This document shows positions 45,334 to 54,737 of a DNA stretch of 64,000 bases, in pieces. The notes under the pieces are model-generated. The model saw only the letters and a program-made list of their open reading frames with translations. It was not told where the DNA came from and did not search any database. Source of the stretch: Denitratisoma oestradiolicum (GTDB taxonomy: Bacteria; Pseudomonadota; Gammaproteobacteria; Burkholderiales; Rhodocyclaceae); NCBI RefSeq assembly GCF_902813185.1, contig NZ_LR778301.1, positions 3,328,001-3,392,000 of the forward strand, written 5' to 3'. Each line of letters starts with the position of its first letter. The first letter of the stretch is position 1. The translations under genes and the position numbers were made by a program.

Positions 45334-48300
45334 TCAGGCGCTGCGCCGGTATTGTCCGCCCACTTCATAGAGGGCGCCGGAGATTTGTCCCAGGGAGCAG
45401 TGGCGTACCGCTCCCACCAGTACCTCGAAGACGTTGTCGTTGGCGATTACCGCCTGTTGCAATTTTCGCAGCCAGTCCGGGGAAGTGCCGGCATTGCGGG
45501 CCTGGAAGTCCGCCAGGCGGACAAGCTGGGACTGCTTCTCCTCTTCGGTGGAGCGGGCCAGTTCGATCTGGTCCGGCACGCCCTTGCCGTGGGGATTGAG
45601 GAAGGTGTTCACGCCGATGATGGGATAGGAGCCGTCGTGCTTCATGTGCTCGTAGTGCAGGGACTCCTCCTGGATCTTGCCGCGCTGGTAGCCGGTTTCC
45701 ATGGCCCCCAGCACCCCGCCCCGGGAGGAAATGGCCTCGAACTCCTTGAGCACGGCCTCTTCCACCAGGTCGGTGAGTTCCTCGATGATGAAGGCGCCTT
45801 GGTTGGGGTTCTCGTTCTTGGAGACGCCCCACTCCCGGTTGATGATGAGCTGGATCGCCATGGCCCGGCGCACCGACTCTTCGGTGGGGGTGGTGATGGC
45901 CTCGTCGTAGGCGTTGGTGTGCAGGCTGTTGCAGTTGTCGTAGAGGGCGATCAGGGCCTGCAAGGTAGTGCGGATGTCATTGAAGTCCATCTCCTGGGCA
46001 TGGAGGCTGCGGCCCGAGGTCTGGATGTGGTACTTGAGTTTCTGGCTGCGCTCGTTGGCGCCGTACTTGTGCTTCATGGCCACGGCCCAGAGGCGGCGGG
46101 CCACTCGGCCGATCACCGAATACTCCGGGTCCATGCCATTGCTGAAGAAGAAGCTGAGGTTGGGGGCGAAGTCATCGATGTGCATGCCCCGGGCCAGGTA
46201 GCTTTCCACATAGGTGAAGCCGTTGGCCAGGGTGAAGGCCAACTGGGAGATGGGATTGGCCCCCGCTTCGGCGATGTGGTAACCGGAGATGGACACCGAA
46301 TAGAAATTTCGCACCTGTTGATGGACGAAGAATTCCTGGATGTCCCCCATCATCTTCAGGGCGAATTCCGTGGAGAAGATGCAGGTGTTCTGGCCCTGGT
46401 CCTCCTTCAGGATGTCGGCCTGGACCGTGCCGCGGACGTTGGAGAGCACCCATTCGCGGATCTTCTCGGCCTCGTCCTCGGAAGGCTCGCGGCCGTTGTC
46501 GGCGCGGAACTTGTCGAGCTGCTGATCCATGGCGGTGTTGAAGAACATGGCCAGGATCATCGGCGCCGGGCCGTTGATGGTCATGGAGACGGAGGTGCTC
46601 GGCGCGCAGAGGTCGAAGCCCGAGTAGAGCACCTTCATGTCGTCCAGGGTGGCGATGGAGACGCCGGAATTGCCGATCTTGCCGTAGATGTCCGGGCGCC
46701 GATCCGGGTCGCAGCCGTAGAGGGTCACGGAATCGAAGGCGGTGGACAGGCGGTGGGCCGGCATGCCCTCGGAAACCTTCTTGAAACGGCGGTTGGTGCG
46801 GAAGGCGTCGCCCTCGCCGGCAAACATGCGGGTCGGGTCCTCGCCCTCGCGCTTGAAGGCGAAGACCCCGGCGGTATAGGGAAAGGAGCCGGGCACGTTT
46901 TCCCGCATCAGGAATTTCAGGGTCTCGCCCTCGTCCTCGAAGCGGGGCAGCACCACCTTGCGAATTTTGGTGCCGGAGAGGGACTCGTAAATCAGCCCGG
47001 TGCGGATCTCCTGGTCGCGGATCTTCACCACGTATTCGTCGCCGGCATAGGCCTTGACCAGGTCGGGCCACTGGGCCAGCAGCTTGCGGCTGTGGGGCGT
47101 CAGCTCGCCATCCTTGAGGGCGATCAGGTCATCGAAATCGGCGGCAGGCTTGTCGCAGCGCTCGAACAAACCCTTGGCGATGCGCAGGGACTGGCGCTCC
47201 CGGGCGATCCGGGACTGCTCGCCGACCTGCCGGTGATAGCCGCGCAGGGTGTCGGCAATCTCGGCCAGATAGCGGATGCGTTCCGCCGGCACGATGGCCC
47301 GGCCCTGGGAGGAGTGTCGTACCGTTACCGGGGGCAGCCTGCCGGCGGCGAGCTTGAGGCCCTGTTCCGCCAGTCGGGGTGCCAGGGCCTGGTAGAGGGC
47401 GGTGACGCCATCATCGTTGAAGCGACTGGCCTGGGTGCCGAACACCGGCATGTCGTCGGGGGCGCGGTCGAACTGTTCCCGGTTGCGCTGGACCTGCTTG
47501 CTCACATCGCGCAAGGCGTCCATGGCGCCCCGGCGGTCGAACTTGTTGATGGCGACAAAGTCGGCGAAGTCCAGCATGTCGATCTTTTCCAGCTGGCTGG
47601 CGGCGCCGAATTCAGGCGTCATCACATAGAGCGAGGTGCCCACGTGGGGCACGATGGCCGCATCACCCTGGCCGATGCCGGAGGTCTCGACCACCACCAG
47701 ATCGAAGCCCGCCAGCTTGCAGGCGGCGATCACTTCGGGCAGGGCGCGGGAGACTTCCTTGCCCGTGTCCCGGGTGGCCAGGGAGCGCATGTAGATGTTG
47801 GGATGCTCAATGGCATTCATGCGGATGCGGTCTCCCAGCAGGGCGCCGCCGGTGCGCTTGCGGGAGGGGTCGATGGAGATCACGGCGATCTTCAACTGGT
47901 CGTCCTGGTCCAGGCGGAAGCGGCGGATCAGTTCGTCGGTGAGGCTGGACTTGCCGGCGCCGCCGGTGCCGGTGATGCCCAGGGTGGGCACCGTCAGTGC
48001 GGCGGCCTGGGCGATCAGGTCGTCGCGCAGGGCCTGGGGCCAGGCCTCGTTCTCCAGGGCGGTGATGATCCGCGCCAGGGCGCGCCGGTCGCCGCTCGCC
48101 AGTCCGCTCAAGTCCTGGGGGGCGAGGGGGGACAGGTCCAGGTCGCAGCACTGGATCATGTGGTTGATCATGCCCTGGAGTCCCATCTTCCGGCCATCTT
48201 CGACGGAATAGAGATGGGTCACGCCGTAGTCCATCAGTTCGCGGATTTCCGCCGGCACGATGACGCCGCCGCCGCCACCGAAGACCTGGATGTTCTCCCC

Positions 48301-48591
48301 GCCCCGCTGCCGCAGCAGGTCGATCATGTATTTGAAGTACTCCACATGACCGCCCTGGTAGGAGGAGACGGCGATACCCTGCGCGTCTTCCTGGAGGGCC
48401 GCGTTCACCACCTCTTCCACCGAGCGATTGTGGCCCAGGTGGATCACCTCGACGCCGGTGGACTGGAGTATCCGGCGCATGATGTTGATGGAGGCGTCAT
48501 GACCATCAAAGAGGGAAGCGGCGGTGACGAAACGCACCTTGTTGTGGGGTTTGTAGGAAGCCGTGCCCTTGGATTTTGCGGATGTGCTCAT
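45334..48591 (-). CDS. icmF: Fused isobutyryl-CoA mutase (B12, G-protein chaperone and mutase domains)
   Basis: A 1085-residue IcmF interconverting isobutyryl-CoA and n-butyryl-CoA. Order: B12-binding domain (residues 15-150; [17 protein letters not shown] with the cobalt-ligating His), MeaI-type GTPase (about 200-410; [39 protein letters not shown]), linker, then the TIM-barrel mutase. Substrate residues are Phe in TAGVFAFK, where methylmalonyl-CoA mutase has Tyr, and Gln in [10 protein letters not shown], where it has Arg; this Phe/Gln pair is the isobutyryl-CoA signature. ATG at 48591 follows an AAGGGG box. The built-in GTPase guards cofactor loading. Confidence 0.94.
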   Translation of the reverse strand: MSTSAKSKGTASYKPHNKVRFVTAASLFDGHDASINIMRRILQSTGVEVIHLGHNRSVEEVVNAALQEDAQGIAVSSYQGGHVEYFKYMIDLLRQRGGENIQVFGGGGGVIVPAEIRELMDYGVTHLYSVEDGRKMGLQGMINHMIQCCDLDLSPLAPQDLSGLASGDRRALARIITALENEAWPQALRDDLIAQAAALTVPTLGITGTGGAGKSSLTDELIRRFRLDQDDQLKIAVISIDPSRKRTGGALLGDRIRMNAIEHPNIYMRSLATRDTGKEVSRALPEVIAACKLAGFDLVVVETSGIGQGDAAIVPHVGTSLYVMTPEFGAASQLEKIDMLDFADFVAINKFDRRGAMDALRDVSKQVQRNREQFDRAPDDMPVFGTQASRFNDDGVTALYQALAPRLAEQGLKLAAGRLPPVTVRHSSQGRAIVPAERIRYLAEIADTLRGYHRQVGEQSRIARERQSLRIAKGLFERCDKPAADFDDLIALKDGELTPHSRKLLAQWPDLVKAYAGDEYVVKIRDQEIRTGLIYESLSGTKIRKVVLPRFEDEGETLKFLMRENVPGSFPYTAGVFAFKREGEDPTRMFAGEGDAFRTNRRFKKVSEGMPAHRLSTAFDSVTLYGCDPDRRPDIYGKIGNSGVSIATLDDMKVLYSGFDLCAPSTSVSMTINGPAPMILAMFFNTAMDQQLDKFRADNGREPSEDEAEKIREWVLSNVRGTVQADILKEDQGQNTCIFSTEFALKMMGDIQEFFVHQQVRNFYSVSISGYHIAEAGANPISQLAFTLANGFTYVESYLARGMHIDDFAPNLSFFFSNGMDPEYSVIGRVARRLWAVAMKHKYGANERSQKLKYHIQTSGRSLHAQEMDFNDIRTTLQALIALYDNCNSLHTNAYDEAITTPTEESVRRAMAIQLIINREWGVSKNENPNQGAFIIEELTDLVEEAVLKEFEAISSRGGVLGAMETGYQRGKIQEESLHYEHMKHDGSYPIIGVNTFLNPHGKGVPDQIELARSTEEEKQSQLVRLADFQARNAGTSPDWLRKLQQAVIANDNVFEVLVGAVRHCSLGQISGALYEVGGQYRRSA

Positions 48592-48701
48592 GATCGATTT
48601 CCCCTTGGGGCGCCGCTTGTCGATTTCCGCCAACATCTGGGCGGCCCCATAGAAATGTTTAAAAACTCAGAAGTGGCGCAATCTTATGCAGCATAGCCAG
48701 G

Positions 48702-48715
48702 GAACACCAGTGTTC
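48702..48715. promoter_or_regulatory. Palindrome GAACAC-CA-GTGTTC between icmF and the AraC gene
   Basis: A perfect 6+6 inverted repeat with a 2-base centre, 32 bases before the AraC-type gene and 111 bases before the icmF start. Its place between a regulator and the operon it faces suggests an operator, although AraC proteins more often bind direct repeats. Confidence 0.4.
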
Positions 48716-48746
48716 AAACCGCCGCAGATCGTGCAAAATCAGCCAC

Positions 48747-49778
48747 ATGTCAGCTTCCTCCATTCCACGCCGCCGCACCACCGTTGCCATCGCCTTTGTG
48801 CGTGGCATGGTGGCGGGCATGGTCCATCGGGGTGATGACATCGGGCCCCTGCTGCTGGCGGAAAACATCGAGCCCGGCTGTCTGGCGGATGATGGTACCC
48901 GCGTACCCATCGAGCGCTACGCCGCGCTCTACAACCGCATCGTCGATACCATGGACGATGAAGGATTCGGCTTGTTCTCATCGCCCCTGCGCCTCGGCAC
49001 CCTGGAGTTTCTTTGCCGGGCAGCCATTACCGCCCCCGACCTGGGGAGCGCCCTGGAGCGCATCACCCGCTTCCTGAGGCTGGTGCTGCCGGATCTGGCG
49101 GTCGAACTGAAGCGCGAGGGGGGCTCGGCCTGCCTGGAAATCACGGAGTGCCGCCACCTCGTTATCGAGCGTCGTTTTGCCCTGGAATGGCTGCTGCGCC
49201 TGCTGCACGGCATGGCCTGCTGGCTGGCGGGTCGGGGCATTGCCCTGGATACCGTAGACTTTCCCTATCCCCGTCCCGCCCATGCCGATGACTACGCCAT
49301 GATCTACACCGAGCGCAGTCACTTCGACTGTCCCGTGATGTGTGCGCGCTTCTCGGCCAATCTGCTGGAACTGCCGATCCGTCGCGACGAAACGGCGTTG
49401 CTGAAATTTCTCGATGGAGCCCCGGGCAAGCTGACCCTGCTTTATCGTCGCGATCGTGAACTGGTATTGCGGGTGAGGGACATCCTGAGGCAGACGCTGC
49501 CGGACTGGCCCGATCAGAATGTCGTGGCGGCCCGACTGGGTCTGGCTCCCCGTACACTGCATCGGCGCCTGGCGGATGAAGGATCGAGTTTTCGCGCGAT
49601 CAAGGATGCCCTGCGGCGGGATCTGGCCCTGTCGCGCCTGACCAAGACGAGTCTACCCGTCGCCCGCATTGCCGCTGACCTGGGCTTTGCCGATCCCTCG
49701 GCGTTCTATCGGGCCTGCATGGTCTGGACAGGTCTGCCACCCAGTGGCTATCGGCGCATGAAGCTCAGGGGGCAGTAG
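48747..49778 (+). CDS. AraC family transcriptional regulator (OruR/ArgR-like)
   Basis: A 343-residue regulator. Residues 20-205 form the AraC_arabinose_bd_2-type ligand domain (PF12625 style: IEPGCLADDGTRVPIERYAALYNRI). The C-terminal double helix-turn-helix spans 240-335 with VVAARLGLAPRTLHRRLADEGSSFRAI and the second motif VARIAADLGFADPSAFYRACMVWTGLPPSGYR. It diverges from icmF-acyl-CoA dehydrogenase and is the obvious candidate activator of that operon; the inducer would then be a branched or short-chain acid or its CoA ester (inference). Confidence 0.9.
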   Translation: MSASSIPRRRTTVAIAFVRGMVAGMVHRGDDIGPLLLAENIEPGCLADDGTRVPIERYAALYNRIVDTMDDEGFGLFSSPLRLGTLEFLCRAAITAPDLGSALERITRFLRLVLPDLAVELKREGGSACLEITECRHLVIERRFALEWLLRLLHGMACWLAGRGIALDTVDFPYPRPAHADDYAMIYTERSHFDCPVMCARFSANLLELPIRRDETALLKFLDGAPGKLTLLYRRDRELVLRVRDILRQTLPDWPDQNVVAARLGLAPRTLHRRLADEGSSFRAIKDALRRDLALSRLTKTSLPVARIAADLGFADPSAFYRACMVWTGLPPSGYRRMKLRGQ

Positions 49779-49810
49779 TTCGGGCCGGCGCTGGGGAACG
49801 GTGCCCCAAA

Positions 49811-49845
49811 TAAAAACGTGCGGTGGAGCCTAAGCTCCCCGCACG
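49811..49845 (-). terminator. Rho-independent terminator of the histone H1-like gene
   Basis: CGTGCGG and CCGCACG pair, continued by GGAGC/GCTCC around a CTAA loop with one bulge. Read leftward the stem is followed by TTTTTATTT. It lies about 50 bases after the lysine-rich gene's stop. Confidence 0.8.
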
Positions 49846-49895
49846 CCCGGAAAACACGCGAACAGGAGGGAACCCGTCCGCGTGCGTCGATCCAA

Positions 49896-50672
49896 TTAAG
49901 GACGCGAGCCGGTCGGGAAAGGCCAGGCCGCCGCCGGATTCAGCGACGACTTCAACCCCGGCGCGGCAGCAGTCGATGGAGTCGACGCAGCGGGCGTGGG
50001 GGCAGCGGCAGGCTTGGCAGCAGCCACTTTCTTCGCAGCCGGCTTCTTCGCAGCAGCAGGCTTCTTGGCAGCGACCGGCTTCTTGGCAGCGACCGGCTTC
50101 TTCGCAGCAACCGGCTTCTTGGCAGCAACCGGCTTCTTGGCAGCAACCGGCTTCTTGGCAGCAACCGGCTTCTTGGCAGCGACCGGCTTCTTCGCCGCAG
50201 CAGGCTTCTTCGCCGCAGCAGGCTTCTTCGCAGCAACCGGCTTCTTGGCAGCAACCGGCTTCTTGGCAGCGACCGGCTTCTTCGCCACAGGCTTCTTGGC
50301 AGCGACCGGCTTCTTCGCCACAGGCTTCTTGGCAGCGACCGGCTTCTTCGCCACAGGCTTCTTGGCAGCAACCGGCTTCTTCGCAGCAGCAGGCTTCTTG
50401 GCCGCGACCGGCTTCTTCGCCACAGGCTTCTTGGCAGCAACCGGCTTCTTCGCAGCAGCAGGCTTCTTCGCCGCGACCGGCTTCTTCGCCACAGGCTTCT
50501 TCGCAGCAGCAGGCTTCTTGGCAGCGACGGGCTTCTTCGCAGTGGCGGGCTTCTTGGCGGCGACGGGCTTCTTCGCAGTGGCGGGCTTCTTGGCGGCGAC
50601 GGGCTTCTTCGCTACCGGTTTTGCCGCGGGCTTCTTAGCGGCGGGTTTCTTGGCTTTCTTTTGTTCAGCCAT
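49896..50672 (-). CDS. Histone H1-like lysine/alanine/proline-repeat protein
   Basis: A 258-residue, extremely basic protein. Starting MAEQKKAKKPAAKKPAA, it consists of about 35 KKP units in AAKKPVA-type repeats up to residue 215, followed by an Ala/Pro/Thr linker and a C-terminal LNPAAAWPFPTGSRP. This composition is typical of bacterial histone H1-like or AlgP-type proteins, which bind DNA or RNA through an unstructured lysine-rich tail. ATG at 50672 has a perfect AGGAGG box 6 bases upstream. It is monocistronic with its own terminator. Repeat number is probably variable between strains because the DNA is a near-perfect tandem array. Confidence 0.87.
   Translation of the reverse strand: MAEQKKAKKPAAKKPAAKPVAKKPVAAKKPATAKKPVAAKKPATAKKPVAAKKPAAAKKPVAKKPVAAKKPAAAKKPVAAKKPVAKKPVAAKKPAAAKKPVAAKKPVAKKPVAAKKPVAKKPVAAKKPVAKKPVAAKKPVAAKKPVAAKKPAAAKKPAAAKKPVAAKKPVAAKKPVAAKKPVAAKKPVAAKKPVAAKKPVAAKKPAAAKKPAAKKVAAAKPAAAPTPAASTPSTAAAPGLKSSLNPAAAWPFPTGSRP
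50036..50660. repeat. Tandem 15- to 18-base array inside the H1-like gene
   Basis: Units such as GGCTTCTTGGCAGCAACC and the shorter GGCTTCTTCGCCACA alternate about 35 times with few substitutions, encoding the KKP-containing repeats. Such arrays contract and expand by slippage or recombination. Unit lengths are multiples of three, so changes keep the frame. Confidence 0.85.
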
Positions 50673-50753
50673 GACGAACCTCCTAGGTGGATTAACGAAA
50701 GGAAACACCAGCAACTGTTCAAACTCAACCCGTACTTTGGGTTAGCGCGGATT

Positions 50754-50850
50754 ATTCATTGTTTCCAAGCGAGGGAAAGCAATGAATTCCTCACGTTTTT
50801 CTATCCATCATTGCGTTTATCTGCGGCATTGCGATTTTCATGAAAATGCC
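50754..50850. other. AT-richer, palindrome-rich intergenic DNA
   Basis: In the 302-base gap between the H1-like gene and ampD, ATTCATTG-TTTCC (50754-50766) pairs with GGAAA-G-CAATGAAT (50774-50787) with one bulge. ATTTTCATGAAAAT (50834-50847) is a perfect palindrome enclosed by GGCATT/AATGCC (50825-50850). A short rightward frame here (50782-51051) has no coding character. The promoter of the H1-like gene must lie in the right part of this gap's 50673-50760 section. Confidence 0.4.
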
Positions 50851-50974
50851 GTTGGTATTTACGCGGCAATGCTGTTTGGTGATGGATGCCCACCCATCCT
50901 AGTCTTGCGTGTCGGGAGCGCAAGTCGGACAAGGTATTGCGGGTGCTTTTCCGGGTGCGGCAGGATGCGGAGCG

Positions 50975-51511
50975 TCAGGAAATTCTCGACCAGTCGAAAT
51001 GGGGACCCGGGTCGGTCTTGCGCTCGGGGGCGATGTCGGAATGGCCGGTAATGGCGGCAATGGGATAACGCTGGCGCAGCGCCGCGATCAGTTCCGTCAG
51101 CACCTGATACTGGGCATCGGTAAAGGCCTGTTCGTCGCAGCCTTCCAGCTCGATGCCAATGGAAAAGTCGTTGCAGCGCTGCCGTCCCTGCCAGCAGGAG
51201 ACGCCCGCGTGCCAGGCCCTCAGTTCGCAGGGCACCCACTGGATCAACTGGCCGTCCCGGCGGATGAAGAAATGGGCCGAGACCCGCAGCCCGGCGATGT
51301 CCCGGTAGTAAGGATGGGCATCGGGGTCGAGGCGGTTGGTGAACAACTGCTCCACACCGGGGCCGCCGAATTCCCCCGGGGGCAGGCTGATCGCATGAAT
51401 GACCACCAGATCGATCACCTGCCCCACTGGTCGCGGGTCATGATTGGGTGAGAGCTGAATCGCCGCTTCCGCGATGCGTCCATCGGACGCTGCCGTCCAC
51501 GTCAGAGACAT
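50975..51511 (-). CDS. ampD: 1,6-anhydro-N-acetylmuramyl-L-alanine amidase
   Basis: A 178-residue cytoplasmic amidase of muropeptide recycling. It shows SPNHDPRPVGQVIDLVVIHA with the first zinc His, VSAHFFIRRDGQLIQWVP, NDFSIGIELEGCDEQAFTDAQY, and AITGHSDIAPERKTDPGPHFDW with the second zinc His and the zinc Asp. It acts on anhydro-muropeptides and so affects AmpR-type beta-lactamase induction where that exists. Its ATG overlaps the pilR TGA by one base (TGATG), so it is translated from the pilSR transcript. Confidence 0.95.
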   Translation of the reverse strand: MSLTWTAASDGRIAEAAIQLSPNHDPRPVGQVIDLVVIHAISLPPGEFGGPGVEQLFTNRLDPDAHPYYRDIAGLRVSAHFFIRRDGQLIQWVPCELRAWHAGVSCWQGRQRCNDFSIGIELEGCDEQAFTDAQYQVLTELIAALRQRYPIAAITGHSDIAPERKTDPGPHFDWSRIS

Positions 51512-52875
51512 CAGTCGTTCAGTCCAAGCCGTTCCATGCGATAGCGCAGGGAACGGAAGGTGACGCCGAGCAACCGGGCGGCGGCGGTGCGGTTGAAGCG
51601 GGTCTTTTGCAGCGCTTCCAGGATGGCCTGTCGCTCCACCCGGTCCAGGTGATCCTGGAGGGACAGTTGTCCCAGGGGCGGGACTTCCTGATTTTCAGCC
51701 GGCGGGATCAGGTTGAGGTCGCCGCTGTCGATGCAGTCCGTGGTGCGCAGGGCCAGGGCACGCTCCAGGATGTTCTCCAGTTCCCGCACATTGCCCGGGA
51801 AGGGATAATCAGACAATGCCCGGAGGGCGGCGGCGGTCAGGGACGGAGCCGGGTCCGATGCGGCCTGGGCGGCCAGCCGTTCGAGCACACGAGTCGCCAG
51901 CAAGGGGATGTCCTCGCGGCATTCGCGCAGGGCCGGCATGCGCAATTCGAGCACATTGAGGCGGAACTGCAAGTCCTGACGGAAACGACCCTGCTCCACC
52001 TGACGCCGCAGATTCTGGTGCGTGGCGCTGATCAGGCGGACATCCACCGACTCCTCCCCCGGACTGCCGACCCGGCGCACTTTCTTTTCCTGGATCGCAC
52101 GTAGCAATTTGACCTGCATGGACAGGGGCAGATCGGCCACCTCGTCGAGGAACAGGGTGCCGCCCTGGGCCACCTGGAAAAAACCGTCCCGGTCGGCGTC
52201 CGCACCGGTGAAGGCGCCCTTGCGGTAGCCGAAGAACTCGCTTTCCATCAGGTTTTCCGGAATGGCGCCGCAGTTCACCGGCACGAAGGGGCCCTGTTGG
52301 CGGGCACCCATGCGATGTATCAGCCGCGCCGCCAGTTCCTTGCCGCTGCCGGATTCACCGGTGATATGGACCGGCGCCTGGCTACGGGCCATGCGCTCGA
52401 TCAAATCCCGCGCCTCCGTCATGGCCGGGGACTGGCCCAAGAGGGATGGGGCGGCGATCTGTTCCCGCTGTTCCACCGCCACGGGAAGCTCCATTGCGCT
52501 TTTGACCAGGGCGCGCAACTGGTCCAGGGACACCGGCTTGGTCAGGTAGTCGAAGGCGCCCGCCTTGAGGGCCGAGACGGCATTCTCCGCGCTGCCGTGG
52601 GCCGTGATCACCGCCACCGGCATGTCCGGCACATGCTCGCCGATATGACGCACCAGTTCCAGGCCGTCGCCGTCGGGCAGGCGCATGTCGGTCAGGCAAA
52701 GATGGTGGCTGCCCTGGGCCAGCAGGCGCCGTGCCTCGGCCAGGGTGCCGACGCAATCGCAGCCCAGGCCCATGCGCGCCAGGGTCAGATCCAGCAGCTC
52801 CCGGATATCGGCCTCGTCGTCTACGACCAGCACCCTCAGCCGGGCCTTGCTCGCGCGTTCAAGATTCGTTGCCAT
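51511..52875 (-). CDS. pilR: Sigma-54-dependent response regulator PilR
   Basis: A 454-residue NtrC-family regulator. Receiver domain residues 14-125 (VLVVDDEADIRELL, phospho-Asp in LCLTDMRLPDGDG, Lys in YLTKPVS). AAA+ domain 145-370 with GESGSGKE (Walker A), the sigma-54 contact loop as ESEFFGYRKGAFTGA, where GAFTGA is intact, and GGTLFLDEVADL (Walker B). The Fis-type HTH is at the end (FNRTAAARLLGVTFRSLRYRM). It is expected to activate sigma-54 promoters such as pilA for type IV pili. ATG follows AGGAG at spacing 5 and overlaps pilS by 17 bases. Confidence 0.95.
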   Translation of the reverse strand: MATNLERASKARLRVLVVDDEADIRELLDLTLARMGLGCDCVGTLAEARRLLAQGSHHLCLTDMRLPDGDGLELVRHIGEHVPDMPVAVITAHGSAENAVSALKAGAFDYLTKPVSLDQLRALVKSAMELPVAVEQREQIAAPSLLGQSPAMTEARDLIERMARSQAPVHITGESGSGKELAARLIHRMGARQQGPFVPVNCGAIPENLMESEFFGYRKGAFTGADADRDGFFQVAQGGTLFLDEVADLPLSMQVKLLRAIQEKKVRRVGSPGEESVDVRLISATHQNLRRQVEQGRFRQDLQFRLNVLELRMPALRECREDIPLLATRVLERLAAQAASDPAPSLTAAALRALSDYPFPGNVRELENILERALALRTTDCIDSGDLNLIPPAENQEVPPLGQLSLQDHLDRVERQAILEALQKTRFNRTAAARLLGVTFRSLRYRMERLGLND

Positions 52876-54463
52876 TCCCTCTCCTGCCGATGATGCGGAA
52901 ATGCGCGCCGCCTTCGCCTTCCATCAGTTCCAGGCTGCCCCCGTTGGCGTCGCACAGCTCCCGTGCGATATAAAGTCCCAGGCCGGTGCCGCCGCTACGG
53001 GTAGTGAAAAACGGCTCGAAGACATGGAAGCGCCCCTCGCCGTCGATGCCGGGTCCGTCGTCCCGCACATGCAACTCCACCATGCCGTCGAGCCTGGCCG
53101 GCCGCGGAGTATCGATCAGGATGCTGCCGGGCCGTTCCTGACAATAGCGCATGGCATTGCCCACCAGGTTGAGCAGTACCCGGTTCAGATGCCCCCGATC
53201 GAAATACAGGATCAGTCCTGGTTCGATGCGGGACTCGACGAAATTGGCCGCCCGTGGCTCGATGATGGTGAACTCATCAAGGAAGGCCGCGACGAAATCG
53301 GCCAGAACAATGGGCTCGATATTGGCCCGGTCGCGCCGTCCCAGTTCGAGCACCTCGGTGACGATGCGATTGAGGCGCTGGGTGTTCTCGCCGATGATGC
53401 GGGTGAGGCGGATGCCCGCCTCGTTGCCGCTGTCCTCCGCCATCAGTTCGGCGGCATGGCTGATGGCCGCCAGGGGGTTGCGGATTTCATGGGCCATGTT
53501 GGCGGTCAGGCGGCCCAGGGCAGCCAGCTTCAACTGCCGCGCCTGGGCCTGAACCAGGATCAGGTCCTCCAGATAGAGCAGCGCCAGATCGCTTTCCCCC
53601 GGCGGCAGATAGCGTACCCGCAGGGAATGCCCTCCCGGCAGATCGAGAATGTCCGCCACCTCCCGACCGGCTTCCCGCCACTGGGGATAACGCCGGGACA
53701 GCTCGGTGGAAAAGTCCTTGAGGGTCGGCGCTTCCGGCACCCGATAGACATTGCAGAGAATCTCCGCCCGGGGATTGTGATGACGCACGGTGCCCTGGGC
53801 ATCCACCACCAGCACACCGTCCTGCATGTCCCGGATGATGCGTCGATTCAGGCGCGACTGGCCGTCGAGCTCGATACGGCGTTGCTCGGCCAGGGCTTCG
53901 TTGATCAGGGCACGACGAGCCAACAGGTGGGCGGAAATGGCCGTGCCAAAGAAACCGATACAAAGACCGGCGGCCCGGCTCAGGTCCTCCACGTCGGCTC
54001 CGCCCCCCAGCGTCCGGTAACCCTGTTCCAGCAGCACGACCAGGGAAGCCAGGGCCGCGTAGAACAGTACCAGCCGCCCCTGTCCCACCAGCCCGGCCGC
54101 TGCCAGCACCACCAGCAGCAGATAGCTCAGGCTGCCGTAGGCTTCGCTGCTGGCATGGCTCAACAGGGTGATGGCCAGAATGTCGATGCCGACCGCCGCA
54201 CTCAGTTGGCGGTTGAATCTGGAGCGCCGGGTCAGTCGGGGCAACAGCATCAGCAGCACAGCCCCGGCCAGATAAAAGCTGCTGACCCAGAACGCCATTG
54301 TCGGCGCCACACTTCCCAGGGTCTGGGGGCGACCAGACAGGTGGGTGGCGGCGACGAACACGGTTGCCATCACCAATCGGAACAGATTGAAGTATTGCAG
54401 GGACCGCCAGTAGGACTCGGGATTGGGAGGGGCGCTCCCGCCGGGTATGGGCGGGGAGCTCAC
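52859..54463 (-). CDS. pilS: Sensor histidine kinase PilS
   Basis: A 534-residue membrane kinase with six N-terminal hydrophobic segments (residues about 25-190), a PAS domain (about 210-310; MQDGVLVVDAQGTVRHHNP), HisKA with the phospho-accepting His in NMAHEIRNPLAAISHAAELM, and the ATPase domain (NLVGNAMRYC, DDGPGIDGE, GGTGLGLYIA). It should phosphorylate PilR. The best start is GTG at 54463, overlapping the TGA of the PP0621-type gene (GTGA). A TTG further upstream would add only residues antisense-like in composition. Confidence 0.94.
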   Translation of the reverse strand: MSSPPIPGGSAPPNPESYWRSLQYFNLFRLVMATVFVAATHLSGRPQTLGSVAPTMAFWVSSFYLAGAVLLMLLPRLTRRSRFNRQLSAAVGIDILAITLLSHASSEAYGSLSYLLLVVLAAAGLVGQGRLVLFYAALASLVVLLEQGYRTLGGGADVEDLSRAAGLCIGFFGTAISAHLLARRALINEALAEQRRIELDGQSRLNRRIIRDMQDGVLVVDAQGTVRHHNPRAEILCNVYRVPEAPTLKDFSTELSRRYPQWREAGREVADILDLPGGHSLRVRYLPPGESDLALLYLEDLILVQAQARQLKLAALGRLTANMAHEIRNPLAAISHAAELMAEDSGNEAGIRLTRIIGENTQRLNRIVTEVLELGRRDRANIEPIVLADFVAAFLDEFTIIEPRAANFVESRIEPGLILYFDRGHLNRVLLNLVGNAMRYCQERPGSILIDTPRPARLDGMVELHVRDDGPGIDGEGRFHVFEPFFTTRSGGTGLGLYIARELCDANGGSLELMEGEGGAHFRIIGRRGNGNES

Positions 54464-54693
54464 CGCCTCGGTCCCAGCCGACCATGCTGGGCACAGCAAT
54501 AGGGAAGACCGTCGTGCCCCAGGTGGACTTCACCAGCGGGGACATACAGGCCACAGTGGCTACAGGCCACCATGGCTTCGCCAGTAGGAGCGGCGGGTCC
54601 GGCCCGCCGACCGGACGCCAAGGATCGACGCCAGAGGGCGTAGACCAGCCAGACCACCAGTATCAACACCAACCACTTGCCCAAGTTCGCCAT
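54460..54693 (-). CDS. PP0621 family protein
   Basis: A 77-residue protein with one N-terminal membrane helix (LVLILVVWLVYALW), a basic loop, and a C-terminal zinc-ribbon-like part with CSHCG and YCCAQHG. This family, named for Pseudomonas putida PP0621, usually precedes pilS. Its stop overlaps the pilS GTG. Probably an inner-membrane protein with a cytoplasmic metal site; function unknown, perhaps linked to PilS. Confidence 0.85.
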   Translation of the reverse strand: MANLGKWLVLILVVWLVYALWRRSLASGRRAGPAAPTGEAMVACSHCGLYVPAGEVHLGHDGLPYCCAQHGRLGPRR

Positions 54694-54737
54694 CCTGTTG
54701 CCTGAATCGGGCGAAATGATACCCCGCCCTGGAGCCC

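Noticed and set aside
45352..48696. Rightward open frame of about 1114 codons antisense to icmF
   Set aside because: Mirror of icmF with no motifs; the icmF frame has all catalytic residues.
49818..50843. Leu/Arg/Ser-repeat open frames on the plus strand across the KKP array
   Set aside because: They arise from the tandem repeat read in other frames; the minus-strand frame has a perfect ribosome-binding site, terminator and family-like tail.
50782..51051. Small rightward frame of 89 codons upstream of ampD
   Set aside because: No Shine-Dalgarno, odd Cys/Arg-rich composition, and it runs antisense into ampD.
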